A stretch of 64,000 bases of DNA. It comes from Cervus elaphus. Its lineage: Eukaryota; Chordata; Mammalia; Artiodactyla; Cervidae. The stretch's first letter is position 1. The number at the start of each line of letters is the position of its first letter. The position numbers and the translations under genes are program-made. Under the pieces are notes generated by a model. The model saw only the letters and a program-made list of their open reading frames with translations. It made no database searches and was not told the origin of the DNA. The DNA lies in contig NC_057832.1 of assembly GCF_910594005.1 (NCBI RefSeq), positions 103,861,152 to 103,925,151 of the forward strand, written 5' to 3'. Positions 34,911 to 46,069 of the stretch are shown here, piece after piece.

Positions 34911-35266
34911 CACATACCTAGCCTAGCTAGCCTTCCTGTCACAAACATTTGTATGCAACCAAATGCTCCTGGGTGTGCAACCCAAGCATAGACCACATGG
35001 TTGGGCCAGATAACTAAATTGACTTCCAAATCTGAGTTTCTGTTTCTATCATTCTGTGAATTGATGCGAGACAATCCGCTGGGCTTCTATGTTTAATCAA
35101 GTACAGAAATAGCCTATCATGTCTCGAATGTCTGATGCTGCCAAGACTAGCATTAGCCAAATTGATAAAAACAACATGATGAACAACAAAATCATGTGTC
35201 ATTTCAAAATATCTCTGTAGGCGTCTAATGAAATGATGGGTGTTTTGTCCTCACCTCTTTTTGCAG
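34911..35266. other. Intron flank upstream of the first EXOC4 exon
   Basis: Unique sequence leading to the pyrimidine-rich acceptor at 35241-35266. Confidence 0.6.
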
Positions 35267-35408
35267 ATCTGTCTCCTGCTCAAGATAACCATGTGAACGT
35301 TGATCTCCCTCCAGTGTCAGAGCAGATTATGCAGACTCTGAGCGAACTTGCCAAGTCTTTCCAGGATATGGCTGACCGCTGCTTGCTGGTCCTACACCTG
35401 GAAGTCAG
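35267..35408 (+). CDS. EXOC4: EXOC4 (SEC8) internal exon, first of three in window
   Basis: EXOC4/SEC8 is a subunit of the octameric exocyst, which tethers secretory vesicles to the plasma membrane before SNARE-driven fusion. This 142-base exon encodes about 47 residues; recognisable stretches are PPVSEQIMQTLSELAKSF and DRCLLVLHLEVR, which match my recall of mammalian EXOC4. The acceptor is a pyrimidine-rich run ending TTTTTGCAG at 35266 and the donor is CAG|GTATGA at 35408/35409. The exon starts with the last two bases of a codon and ends with the first two bases (AG) of an Arg codon, completed by the A opening the next exon. It has no start or stop of its own. From a human length of 974 residues (from memory) it lies roughly at residues 737-784. 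The previous exon is not in the window, so the upstream intron exceeds 35 kb. Identification rests on remembered protein sequence, not an alignment. Confidence 0.93.
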
Positions 35409-35669
35409 GTATGACTTCTTCAATTACAAGACTTTGTGATTTAAATGCACTGTGGGTCATAAATCACTCACTTCTTTCCATGGAGTGTCACCATCCATTT
35501 TGGCTCTTATTATGGATATTGTTCTTTTTTGATACTGAAAGTGATTTTTAGTGTTATTCAGTCACTGTTAGTTTTTAAGCACATGATGTATTGTGAATAT
35601 GGTGGTTTGGAGTTTGCATGGCCTATGACATCAGAAATGGTCTGGATCAGAATATCTATATGGGTTGGC

Positions 35670-35820
35670 TAGGCCATCTTAAGTAACTTAATTAACTTGA
35701 CTAATTCAGTTTCCTCCTCTTAAAAATAGAGACAATAACTTCTAACTTAGAGACTTTTTAAATGAAATAATAAGTGCAATGCCTGCCACAGAGTAAGTGC
35801 TCAGTATATGGTAGCTTTTT
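35670..35820 (+). mobile_element. MIR SINE
   Basis: TTCAGTTTCCTCCTCTTAAAAATAG and GCCTGCCACAGAGTAAGTGC match MIR in sense orientation. Confidence 0.7.
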
Positions 35821-36346
35821 GACTATGGGACTTTATTGCCATTGATATTTTTATTACAGTATTCTGTTAATCAAGAAAGGAATGTACAGATGCAAGAACT
35901 TTGACCCCTTCCTTTAAGAACTTAAAACCCAACTGAAGGAATTAAGTTCAATCATAATTCAAGAAAATATTTTCTAAGATGTGATATTGCTGGGCTCTTG
36001 TTTCTTCCCCTGAAGTGTAGAATACTATGATTAGTTTGTTATCTATTATCTGTCTAGACTCTATTATCACACCTATGGAAATGGTAGGAAGTAAAGTCTA
36101 GGAAGTCTCCAATCATTTATTTATTCATTCAATAAATGTTTATTGAGTGTTCTAAGAATTGGGTAACAGCAATGAAAACAACACTCAAGGCCTCTGCTCT
36201 CATAGAGCTACATTCTTAATGGGTAAACAGCCCATTAAATACAAAGGAAAATTTCAGATTAGTGTAACTAAAAAAAAGAAAAACAATAGCAGAATGGAAT
36301 TAAATGGTGCTATCAAATAGAAATATAAAGTGAGCTACACATGTGA

Positions 36347-36819
36347 ACCACATCAGTTCAGTTCAGTTCAGTCACTCAGTCATGTCTGACTCTTTGCGAC
36401 ACTATGGACCACAGCATGCCAGGCCTCCCTGTCCATCACCAACTCCTGGAGTTTACCCAAACTCATGTCCATTGAGTCAGTGATGCCATCCAACCATCTC
36501 ATCCTCTGTCATCCCCTTCTCCTGCCCTCAATCTTTCCCAGCATCAGGGTCTTTTCAAATGAGTCAGCTCTTCACATGAGGTGGCCAAAGTATTGGAGTT
36601 TCAGCTTCAACACCAGTCCTTCCAATGAACACTCAGGATTGATCTCCTTTAGGATGGACAGGTTGAGTCTCCTTGCAGTCCAAGGGACTCTCAAGAGTCT
36701 TCTCCAACACCACAGTTCAAAAGCATCAATTCTTTGGCGCTCAGCTTTCTTTATAGTCCAGCTCTCACAGCCATGCATGACTACTGGAGAAACCATAGCT
36801 TTGACTAGACAGACCACAT
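36347..36819 (-). mobile_element. BovB 3' fragment
   Basis: Antisense BovB 3' end beginning with (CAGTT)n at 36354. ACCACAT occurs at 36347-36353 and 36813-36819, a tentative short TSD (part of the right copy resembles element sequence). Confidence 0.87.
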
Positions 36820-37360
36820 AAATAATTTAAATATTCTAATAGTTGATCTTAATGTGTCATATTTTATCCAACCCAGTATATCCAAAATATTATCATTTTA
36901 ATTTGGAATTCATACAAAAATTATTAATGAGATAGTTTACATTTTTCATCCTACACCTTTGAAATCTATGATATCTTATGGCACATCAAAATTTGGACTA
37001 GTCTCATTTCAGCTGCACAGTAGCCACGTATAGCTAGCATTATCATACTGGACCGTGCAGAGAATGGCTGAGGTTTACTAGAGAGGGGAGTTAAGTAATT
37101 TTATGTTTTAGATAAAGTGGTCAGGGAAATTGTGACAAGGTACCAAGAAAGAGTCATCCGTACAAAGACCTTATGGAAAAGAGTTTCAGGCAGAAGGAGG
37201 GACACACAGGATCCTGAGGTGGCAGATTTGAAGAACAGAGAAGACCCTGTATGACTGTAACTCAGTGAACAAGAGAATGAGAGGAGTGAAAGGAAAGGTA
37301 AAGAAGCAGGTTAGAGCCTGATCATGTGGGTCATGGAATCCAACCCATTATAGGATCTTC

Positions 37361-38275
37361 AGTTCAGTCGCTCAGTTGTGTCCGACTCTTTGCGACCCCA
37401 TGAACTGCAGCACACCAGGCCTACCTATCCATCACCAACTCCCAGAGTCCACCCAAACCCATGTCCATTGAGTCAGTGATGCCACCAACCATCTCATCCT
37501 CTGTCGTCCCCTTCTCCTCCTGCCCTCAATCTTTCCCAGCATCAGGGTCTTTTCCAATGAGTCAGCTCTTTGTATTAGGCAGCCAAAGTATTGGAGTTTC
37601 AGCGTCAACATCAGTCCTTCCAGTGAACACCCAGGACTGATCCCCTTTCAGATGGACTGGTTGGATCTCCTTGCAGTCCAAGGGACTCTCAGGAGTCTTC
37701 TCTAACACCACAGTTCAAAATCATCAATTCTTCGGCACTCAGCTTTCTTTATAATCCAACTCTCACATTCATACATGACCACTGGAAAAACCATAGCCTT
37801 GACTAGACGGATCTTTGTTGGCAAAGTAATGTCTCTGCTTTTTATTATGCTGTCTAGGTTGGTCATAACTGTTCTTCCAAGGAGCAAGTGTCTTTTAATT
37901 TCATGGCTGCAGTCACCATCTGCAGTGATTTTGGAGCCCAGAAAAATAAAGTCAGCCACTGTTTCCACTGTTTCCCCATCTATTTGCCATGAAGTGATGG
38001 GACTGGATGCCATGATCTTAGTTTTCTGAATGTTGAGCTTTAAGCCAACTTTTTCACTCTCCTGTTTCACTTTCATCAAGAGGCCCTTTAGTTCTTCTTC
38101 ACTTTCTGCCATAAGGGTGGTGTCATCTGCATATCTGAGGTTATTGATATTTCTCCTGGCAATCTTGATTCCAGCTTGTGCTTCATCCAGCGCAGCATTT
38201 CTCATGATGTACTCTGCGTGTAAGTTAAGTAAGCAGGGTGACAATATACAGCCTTGACGTACTCCTTTTCCTGAG
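37361..38275 (-). mobile_element. BovB (RTE) LINE fragment with open RT stretch
   Basis: Antisense. The frame 37702-38244 (180 codons) includes RYADDTTLMAESEEELKGLL and the downstream conserved block. The left end carries the TTCAGTTCAGTCGCTCAG tail. Ends within the RT domain at the left conceptual edge (right side of the window), so it is 5'-truncated. Confidence 0.92.
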
Positions 38276-38337
38276 ACTCAGATTTTGTTCTAAGTGCATC
38301 AAAAAGTTGTAGGAGAGTTTTAAGCAAGGGAGAGATA

Positions 38338-38362
38338 TTCATTCATTCATTCACTCATTCAC
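38338..38362. repeat. (ATTC)n microsatellite
   Basis: Tandem ATTC units with minor interruption, inside ancient repeat copy 2. Confidence 0.75.
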
Positions 38363-38790
38363 ATTTTTAGGTCATTCTGGCTATTGTATGGGGAAGAAAA
38401 AATTGCAGGGAGAAATATGAATGGAAGCAGAGAGATTAGTTGAGACGAGGTGTGAGCACCAGAGTGACAGAGGTCTTCGAAGGTGTGGAAAGTGTTGAAA
38501 TTGGGACATGTTCTCAAGGTAGAGCTGATAACATTTATTGATAGATTGGACTGGGTGTAGAACTGGTGGCAGTTGAGAGAAAGAAAGGACTCCAGGAAAA
38601 CCACCAGCTTTGGGGCCAGAGCAACTATGTGGATGCCAAGGCTGTGGAGTGAGGTGACAAAAGTCTGAGGGAGGAGAAACACTGGGGGAGAGGTGGAAAT
38701 CAAGAATTCCATTTTGGTGACATCTGGTTTGAGATGTTTGTTAGACATCTAGGTACCAATGTCAAACAGACAGCTGGACATATGCTTTTG

Positions 38791-40336
38791 AAATACCAGA
38801 ATCAGAAAGTGTATAGTAATATATTTTCTTCTTTATTACCATGAGACATTATTAAAGTTGATAGAGTATTGTCTTTTTGTTTGGAGTCTTTAGTAGACTT
38901 GGGTTTTCAAAATGTAAATAGGATTTTGGTTTGTATGTTTGGGCTACAGTTAGAACTTGGCTATCTTGTAGGTGTGCTCAGGCAAAGCTAACTGATAATG
39001 TATTGTTGATGTCACTTCTTTTGTATGCTACTTACTTTTTTCATTCTTCGTTATCTTGTCCTGTGAATTACTTGCTTATTGCTTGTGAAGACCTTTGAGT
39101 AGGGTAAGAGAAGTAGCATTGTCGATTTGGAGTCTATTTAGTCAGCATTATTTCTATCCTTGTTTCTTACATTCAGTTGTTTAGAATTAAAGACTGTTCC
39201 TCTATGCTTTCTGATTTTATGATAAATTTTAGATTTGTTTTCTATTTATTTACCAGCTGACAGTGAAATAAATCAGATACTTTCTGTGAATAGATAAATG
39301 CAGTTGATGAGAAAAGAAAACAAAACAGTAATACCCTGATGCCTCTGTTACCTGGGTTGTGCAGAAAACCATCAAATTAATTACTATCACAGCTCCTAGA
39401 ATTTATGCTATTGATTGCGTGGGTACACAATGTGTTCTTCATTTGGAATTATCAGCTTGTAGTGTAGTTAATTTAAAGTGTGGTATTTTCAAGGCATTTG
39501 AATAAGATCATTTTAATGCTTAACCTCTAACCTGCTTTTTAAAATTTTTGTACATCTTGGCAATAGTATTTTTAATAATGTTAAGCATATTTTAGTCATT
39601 ATTTAATGATTAACTTTACAAGAAACCATTCAATGCTGTAACATCTATTGCCATATCTCCTTCCTCATTAATTTAAAAATAGAAAAAGGATCATTTTAAG
39701 ACTAAATTACAAAAAAAGACTGAGTCCTGGGTGCAGAATTATCTCTCCTTGACTGTAAATGAAAACACTAAATATGTTTATTTTTTCCAAATTAAATTTT
39801 CTTATATCTTCTTTTAACATGGTTTCAGCATTCAGGTTGCTTTCCTATGAATGTGCTCCAGATTGTCTTTGCTCCTTTTTTAAGTATGGTACAAAAAACT
39901 AGACAGAGCGCTCCATGTATGGCTCAGACAGTGGATGTTGACATACTTTATTCATTCCTTGTCACAATAAGAAGATTTTGTTTGTTTGTACAGTTAACGA
40001 TAGAATATGAATAAGGAGAACCTCAAGTAAATTGTTACTGTGGTTGTCCAATGCTGCAATAGAGGAGATGGCTAAGGGCCCTGGGTACCCACAGTGGGTG
40101 ACTGTGGAAGAAACTTCTGGCACCTGGGAGGCAGGGATCAGGTGTGCCTCATTCATTGCTCTGGCTCTAGAACCTGTAACAGTCCTGTTGTATAATAAGT
40201 GTTCAGTAAAAACTTCCGTGACTCTGGAGATTTAGCTGGTTTGAAACCAAACCCAGATAAAATAAGTGCAGGTTCCCCAAACAAAACATGCCACTCATCA
40301 AAGACAGTGAATTGGTTTAGAAATCACAGCCCACCA
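38791..40336. other. Unique intronic sequence; AT-rich
   Basis: No repeat, exon or RNA recognised. Contains several TTAATTA-type words around 39370-39500. Confidence 0.35.
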
Positions 40337-40423
40337 TATGGATTGGGTTGGCCAAAATGTTTGTTTAGGTTTTTCTATAAGCTGTTATGGAAAAACCCAA
40401 ACGAGCTTTTTGGCCAATCCTAT
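40337..40423. mobile_element. Mariner-type palindromic MITE
   Basis: Ends GGATTGGGTTGGCCAAAATG and TTTTTGGCCAATCCTATA are inverted repeats. The interior GTTTTTCTATAAGCTGTTATGG pairs with the other half (GGAAAAACCCAAACG). The whole 87-base element is nearly self-complementary around about 40383. This end sequence is that of mammalian/ruminant mariner elements. Confidence 0.85.
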
Positions 40424-41373
40424 ACTTAGGTGGTACAAAGACTGCATGGCCCGACATCATCCTTGTCATCATAATCAGCTAAGGTAAGTTTGTCCCCATC
40501 CGGTTGTAAAGGAGAATCAGCTTAGGACCTGTGGTCCTGGAGCTGGTACAATGAAGAAGTGGCTAGTTTGGCAGTCTCTGGCACTTTTGCCCAAGAAGCC
40601 AGAACAGACAGAAAACGGAGCGGGGTGGGGGGTGGGGGTGGGGTGGAGCTGCGCAATTAATGGCGAAAGCTAGCAAGAAGTCTAGAACAACTCAAATACC
40701 AAAACTTTGTCTTATTCCCCCAAATATTTTTACATCCATAGCCCATCTTTTTCTTGAATGTTGTTAAAGTTCAAACCAAAAAGTGCTCTCAAAGTCAATA
40801 GATTCTGTTTTGAAGGACATGTGACATTTTACCTGTGTCCCTGTAGGTCACATTTAACCACTGAGCAATGCTTTTTTTATACAGTTTGAAGCATAAGGCA
40901 TGTGACAACCCCAAGAGATGAAAGACATGGTGAGACCATTAAAAATGGTTGAGGTTTTTTGGTTTTTGGTTTTTTCCCTCTATTTGAACTTTAGAAGAGG
41001 AAAATTAAGTTGCCGTTTTAGTCTGAGATGCTAAGAATATCACCTTTATCAGCTGATTTCTCTCACCATCAGGAGGGTTCTAAGTGGGTTCAGCAGTAAC
41101 TGCCTGTCGCTGTTGGGATCCTAAATGTGCACTTTCTGAAAACCAACCATCCTGCTGTGTAATCAGCAATATTTGCAGAAAAAAATATTAATGCCAAAGT
41201 CATGTTAAGGTCAGCAACAACGTGCCAGAACTCCAAAAGAAAAAGCCCACTTTTTCTGAACTTGATATTTGCCAATGACTATTTTAAATTCTTTTTCATC
41301 TTTGATCATTTGGAGAGAGGAAGATGGTGCCTTAAAATAGTTTTTCTCTCTCCTTTCTGCCATTCACTTTGGT
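40424..41373. other. Unique intronic sequence with a G-rich tract
   Basis: Apart from the G-quadruplex motif at 40622-40644, nothing recognised. Confidence 0.35.
40622..40644 (+). other. Strong potential G-quadruplex
   Basis: Four G-runs of 4, 6, 5 and 4 separated by single T residues on the EXOC4 sense strand. Confidence 0.7.
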
Positions 41374-41602
41374 ATCTCATGAAAGTGTTAGTCACTCAGT
41401 CATATCTGACTCTTTGTGACCCCACGGACTGTAGCCCACCAGGCTCTTCTGTCCATGGGTTTTTCCAGGCCAGAATACTGGAGTGGGTTGCCATGGCCTT
41501 CCCCAAGGGATCTTCCTGACCAAGGACTTGAACCCTGGTCTCCTGCATTGTAGGCAGGTTCTTTACTGTCTGAACCACTAGGGAAGTCCAGCATCTCATA
41601 AA
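41374..41602 (-). mobile_element. Bov-tA-type SINE with TSD
   Basis: Element at 41384-41592, antisense (GTGTTAGTCACTCAGTCATA ... CCACTAGGGAAGTCC). Flanks ATCTCATGAA and ATCTCATAAA match at 9 of 10. Confidence 0.86.
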
Positions 41603-41689
41603 CACCTCCAATTCATGGTAATTTCCTAAGCAGTCTCTACTTCTAGTTTCTATCATTCTCTACCACTAATTTACTCTTTATACTGTGCC

Positions 41690-41905
41690 GAATCATCTTG
41701 CCAAAACTCATATCTGATTATATTGTTTGACCTCTTAAAATCCTGTTTAGATGACCTCACTCCTATGCCGACCTGGTCCCTGACCATCTCCCCAAGCTCA
41801 CCTCATGCCTCTGTCATGTCATCTCTATGTACTGAAAGGAACTTCTGGTCACTCCTTAAAATCGTCCTCCATTCACACCCTCATGCCGTTGCACAGGGGT
41901 CTTCC
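41690..41905 (+). mobile_element. Ancient repeat, possibly L2-like
   Basis: Pyrimidine-rich stretch with CTGGTCCCTGACCATCTCCC and CCTCATGCCGTTGCACAGG resembles old LINE-derived text (GGGCCTTTGCAC type). Family uncertain. Confidence 0.35.
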
Positions 41906-42144
41906 CATTGTCTGAGGCGTGCAAGCGTGCTCAGTCACTCAGTCATGTCCGACTCTTTTCAACCCCGTGGACCATAGCCTGCCAGTCTCGTCTGTCCATG
42001 GGATTTTCCCAGCAAGAATACTGGAGTGGGTTGCCATTTCCTTCTCCGGGAGATCTTGTCAACCCAGGGGTGGACTCCAGGTCTCCTGCATTGGCAGGCA
42101 AATTCTTTACCACTGAGAGACCTGGGAAGCCTCATTGTCTGAGG
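41906..42144 (-). mobile_element. Bov-tA-type SINE with 12-base TSD
   Basis: Element at 41918-42132, antisense. CATTGTCTGAGG is duplicated at 41906-41917 and 42133-42144. Confidence 0.92.
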
Positions 42145-42798
42145 TGGTAATGTCTATAGTTCATTGTAAAAGTATTTTAGCGTTGATGACTTGACTTTAT
42201 TTTCAACTAAGAGTTACTTAGTTTAAATTTCAACTGTGAAATAGCAATCAATTTCCCTAGGCATGAATCCCACTTCAGGGTTGGTCAATTTTCATTTTAT
42301 CAAAAATGTCTCCTTCTGGAAGGACTGTAACTGGTGCAGTTACTGGTATCCTGATCAAAACCATACACTTCAATAATTAGCATATGAATGTCAGAATGAG
42401 TTTTTACTGGCAAAATTAATCTTTAGTTTTTAGTAACTGTTAAAGTGATCACCTATCATAAAAACGCACTGATAGTCAAGATATTTGGATTTCCCTAAAT
42501 GAACAGATTCTAAAAATATAGCACATCCTATGCAAAACTTACTTTAAAATGGTTCATACATCTAAGTGTAAAATTTCAAACTGTAAAAATCCTAGAAGAA
42601 AATATAAGAAGAAATCTTTGTAACTTTGATTGGGCAAAGTTTTCTTAAAGCTAACCCCTAGAGTATCATCCATAAAGGAAAAAAATGATTAAATTGAATT
42701 TTATCAAAATTTAAAATTGTTCTTTGAAAGACATTGTTAAGATGAAAAGACAAGCCAAAGCTTGGGAAGAAATACTTACAAAATGCATGTCTGATAAC

Positions 42799-42986
42799 TT
42801 GCTACGCTGGTGGCTCAGATGGTAAAAAATCTGCCTGCAATGCAGGAGACCCAGGTTTGATCCCTGGGTCTGGAGAAGGGAATGGCAACCCACTCCAGTA
42901 TTCTTGCCTAGAGAACTCCATGGACAGAGGAGCCTGATGGGCTACAGTTCATAGGGTCACAAAGTCATACACAACTGAGTGACTAA
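42799..42986 (+). mobile_element. Bov-tA-type SINE nested in old L1
   Basis: GCTACGCTGGTGGCTCAGAT head; ends ACACAACTGAGTGACTAA. Confidence 0.87.
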
Positions 42987-43127
42987 TATTTTCTTTTCAG
43001 CCTATATAAAAAACCCTCAATACTTAATAATAAGAAAATAAATAGCTCAACAAAAAAAAATTAGGCAAATGATATGAATACAAAGATGTATGGATGGCAA
43101 ATAAACATATGAAAATGTATCCAACAT

Positions 43128-43424
43128 CATTAGTCACTGCTACTGCTGCTGCTAAGTCGTTTCAGTCGTGTCCGACTCTGTGCGACCTCATAGACGGCAG
43201 CCCACCAGGCTCTCCCATCCCTGGGATTCTCCAGGCAAGAACACTGGAATGGGTTGCCATTTCCTTCTCCAATGCATGAAAGTGAAAAGTGAAAGTGAAG
43301 TCATTCAGTCATGTCTGACTCTTAGCGACCCCATGGACTGCGGCCTACCAGGCTCCTCCAACCATGGGATCTTCCAGGCAAGAGTACTGGAGTGGGTTGC
43401 CATTGCCTTCTCCCATTAGTCACT
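43128..43424 (-). mobile_element. Bov-A2 SINE nested in old L1, with 11-base TSD
   Basis: Antisense dimeric BovA starting with a (CTG)n tail at about 43139-43155. CATTAGTCACT is duplicated at 43128-43138 and 43414-43424, inside L1 ORF2 text. Confidence 0.93.
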
Positions 43425-44106
43425 AGTAAAATGCAAATTAAAGCCCCAGTGAGACACCACTGTACATCTATTAAAATGACTAAAAAAAAAAATTTTTTTT
43501 TTTAAACTGACGACACTTGAGGGCAGTATAGAGGAAATAAGCTAGACGAAGAAAGACAACTACTGCATGGCATCACTCTATGTCAAACCTTTTTTTAGGA
43601 AATCACAGAAACAGAATAGAGAAGTGGTGGCTAGAGGATGAGAGAAATAGAAAGTGGTTGGTAAAAGGCTACAAATTTCAGCTGTAAAATAAATAAGGTC
43701 TGAGGATCTAATGCAAACCAGAATGACTGCACTTGATAACACTGTACTGTATAATTGAAATTTGCTGACAGAGTAGTACTCAAGTGTTCTCATTTTTTTA
43801 AAAAAAAGAAAGGATAAATATGTGACGTGATGGATGTATTAATTACCTAGATGAAAGGAATCCTTTCACAGTGTACACATACATCAAGTTGCCATGATGT
43901 ACACTAAATATCTTATAATCATTTAATGCCAGTTACACCTCCACAAAGCTTAAGTTTTGATAAAAATTTAAAAAAGCTAACAACAAAAAGTGCTGGTGAG
44001 AATGCAGAGTGACAGGAACTCTTGTACATTGCTAGTAGGAAAGCAAAATGGCACAGCTCCTTTGGAAAACATTTTGGTGGTTTCTTACAAAATTAAATGT
44101 ACACTT

Positions 44107-44310
44107 ACCATATGATGCGGGGGCAGGAGGAGAAGGGGACGACAGAGGATGAGATGGCTGGATGGCATCACCGACTCGATGGACATGTGTTTGAGTAAAC
44201 TCTGGGAGTTTGTGATGGATAGGGAGGCCTGGCGTGCTGCGATTCATGGGGTCGCAAAGAGTCGGACGCAACTGAGCGACTGAACTGAACTGAACTGAAC
44301 CATATGATGC
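44107..44310 (+). mobile_element. BovB 3'-end insertion nested in old L1, 12-base TSD
   Basis: About 180 bases of BovB 3' terminus (44119-44298) ending in three TGAAC units. ACCATATGATGC is duplicated at 44107-44118 and 44299-44310; the target is the L1 ORF2 sequence for an ACCATATGAT(G/C)CAGCAAT motif. Confidence 0.93.
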
Positions 44311-45035
44311 AGCAATCCTACTTCTAGATATTTACCCAAGAAAAAGAGAAAATTATATTTACACAAAAACCTATACGTGAAGCTGCTTAATTCATAATCA
44401 CTGCAAACAAGAAACAACCCTGATGTCAGCTGGTGATGGTTGCATCATGGCACATTCATAGGTGGGAGGTCACGCAGCAATAACAAGGAATGGACAGCAA
44501 CATAGGTAAATCTCAGATGTTTGAGGCAGACTGAAGGACACTAAACCCCAAAGGCTACATGCTATATAATTGCATTTATATGGCTTTCCAGAAGAGACGA
44601 AACTGTGGGGACAGAAAATAGATTTGTAGTTGCAAGAGCCTTGGGGTATAAGTAGGGATTGACTTCACGGTGGCACAATGGAGTTCTGGAAGTGATGGAA
44701 TTGTTCTATAATTTGATTATGGTTATGCTTATACAACTGATTGCATTTTTCAAAACTCATAAAACTGTACACCAGAAAGGTGAATTTACTGTTTGTAAAC
44801 TGTCTGTCACCAAGATGATGATGAAGCCTGTGGTTGCATTATTAGGGATGATGCTCAAGGCTGTGGCCATTTGTTTAGGCATATTCTCGTTACCCGATGC
44901 CAGCTCCAAGCATAACAGAATCCCGACTCTGGATTATCATCCTGTCTACTTCTAGTGAACCTTTCCTGTCAAGAGCAGACAGAATACATAAAACAGTCCC
45001 TAAACTTACAGAACCTGTTTGATCTATACCTGCCA

Positions 45036-45057
45036 GGGGGTGGGGGAGGGATGGGGT
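45036..45057 (+). other. Potential G-quadruplex
   Basis: G-runs of 5, 5, 3 and 4 with 1-2 base loops on the + strand. Confidence 0.55.
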
Positions 45058-45289
45058 GGTTGTATGTTTGTTTTTAGTAAATACCTGTATGTGTGGTAGA
45101 ACAATCTGGCCTGAAATGTGCTTTCATTGCAGCTTAATAGAAAGGTTATGGAGTAGCCAATCCTTCCCCGGCTCAGACTTCCTTGACAGTTAGTGATATC
45201 TACCAAAAAGAACCTAAGAGTTGCGCATGTTCAGACTGACTGATTTCAACATAGGAATGCGCTGTTTCCTCAAGCTCACTCAGATGTGT

Positions 45290-45520
45290 CTTCTAAGACA
45301 AGTATCACCTCCTGTCCTGAACCTTTCCTAATACCCTCTGCACACTCCCATGACACCTGGGTACACGTGCTTCTGAGTAAAAAACCATCCTCTTTTGGTT
45401 GTTTTTTCTTGGTTGTCCCCATTAAGCCATGGCGTCTTTAATGGCACAAACTGTGTCCTGTATTTTCACACCTTCTAACAGATTCACACATGTTCAGTAA
45501 GCATTTTGCTTAAGTAATAG
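45290..45520 (+). mobile_element. L2 LINE 3' fragment
   Basis: CCTGTCCTGAACCTTTCC, CACTCCCATGACACC and, after a break, ACTGTGTCCTGTATTTTCACACC fit the L2 3' end. Confidence 0.45.
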
Positions 45521-45539
45521 AGTAACAGTAATAAATATA

Positions 45540-45720
45540 ATAATAGTGCTACATCCTGTGCCTTTCTATGTAGTGGTTCCTCAAAGCACCCTAGGAGGCA
45601 TGTGTTGTTATCATCCCCATTTCACAGATAAGATAACTGAGGTGCGGAGAGATTAAAAAGTAACTTGCCTAAAGTCACACAGCTAGCAAATGGCAATGGA
45701 AACCAAAGCTTCAGAGATCT
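45540..45720 (-). mobile_element. MIR SINE
   Basis: TCATCCCCATTTCACAGATAAG, AACTGAGGTGCGGAGAG and AAGTCACACAGCTAGCAAATGG give a well preserved antisense MIR. Confidence 0.8.
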
Positions 45721-46040
45721 GTGACCTCTGCCTCTCATTTTCACTGCAACAGTGTTCCTTGAAAGAGATAATACTTTTCACTCTGTGCAAGCAACCTGTC
45801 ACCGGCAAGATTTTTTTCTTATCTATTCATCACCCCCCAATGTGTGGATTAAACAAGGGAGGATCACAGAAGCTGACCTACTCAAGATCACTCAATTTTT
45901 CTATAAGATAACTAAGATAGCTTTCTGGTGAATAGGGGGAAGGATACATAAAAATTTAAAGGGCCACTGCTGTCTTAAATATTTGGGTGCTCTGTCACAA
46001 GAAGAGGGTTATTTTCATCAGGAAGAATCATTACTAACTT

Positions 46041-46069
46041 CTTTCCCCGTCTCTCTCTCTCTCTTCCAG
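46041..46069 (+). promoter_or_regulatory. EXOC4 splice acceptor with (TC)n polypyrimidine tract
   Basis: The polypyrimidine tract before the second exon contains about seven uninterrupted TC units (46050-46063) followed by TTCCAG. Dinucleotide runs change length readily, so acceptor strength at this exon might vary between individuals. The tract is seen directly; any effect on splicing is inference. Confidence 0.7.

Larger units (their letters stand above)
36110..38790 (+). mobile_element. Ancient interspersed repeat, family A copy 2, broken by two BovB insertions
   Basis: Starts with TTTATTCATTCAATAAATGTTT, continues at about 37025-37360 (AGGCAGAAGGAGGGACACAC) and again after 38276 (GTCATTCTGGCTATTGTATG, then GGTGACATCTGGTTTGAGATG). 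Segments are in the same order as the copy at 52795. Family name uncertain. Confidence 0.45.
42510..44810 (+). mobile_element. Old L1 (ORF2 3' region and 3' UTR) with three nested insertions
   Basis: L1 ORF2/3' UTR text is continuous when three insertions are removed (42799-42986, 43139-43413, 44119-44298): GAAAATATAAGAAGAAATC, ATGGCAAATAAACATATGAAAATG, ATGCAAATTAAAGCCCCAGTGAG, CTTACCATATGATGC|AGCAATCCTACTTCTAG, then the 3' UTR with GTACACCAGAAAGGTGAATT. It is too diverged to code; it may consist of more than one old L1 copy (3' UTR-like text also lies at 43590-43960). Confidence 0.7.

Noticed and set aside
44281..44300. Tandem TGAAC units and similar CAGTT runs as a CRISPR-like or regulatory array
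   Set aside because: These are the short tail repeats of BovB 3' ends, two to four units only, and recur wherever BovB ends.
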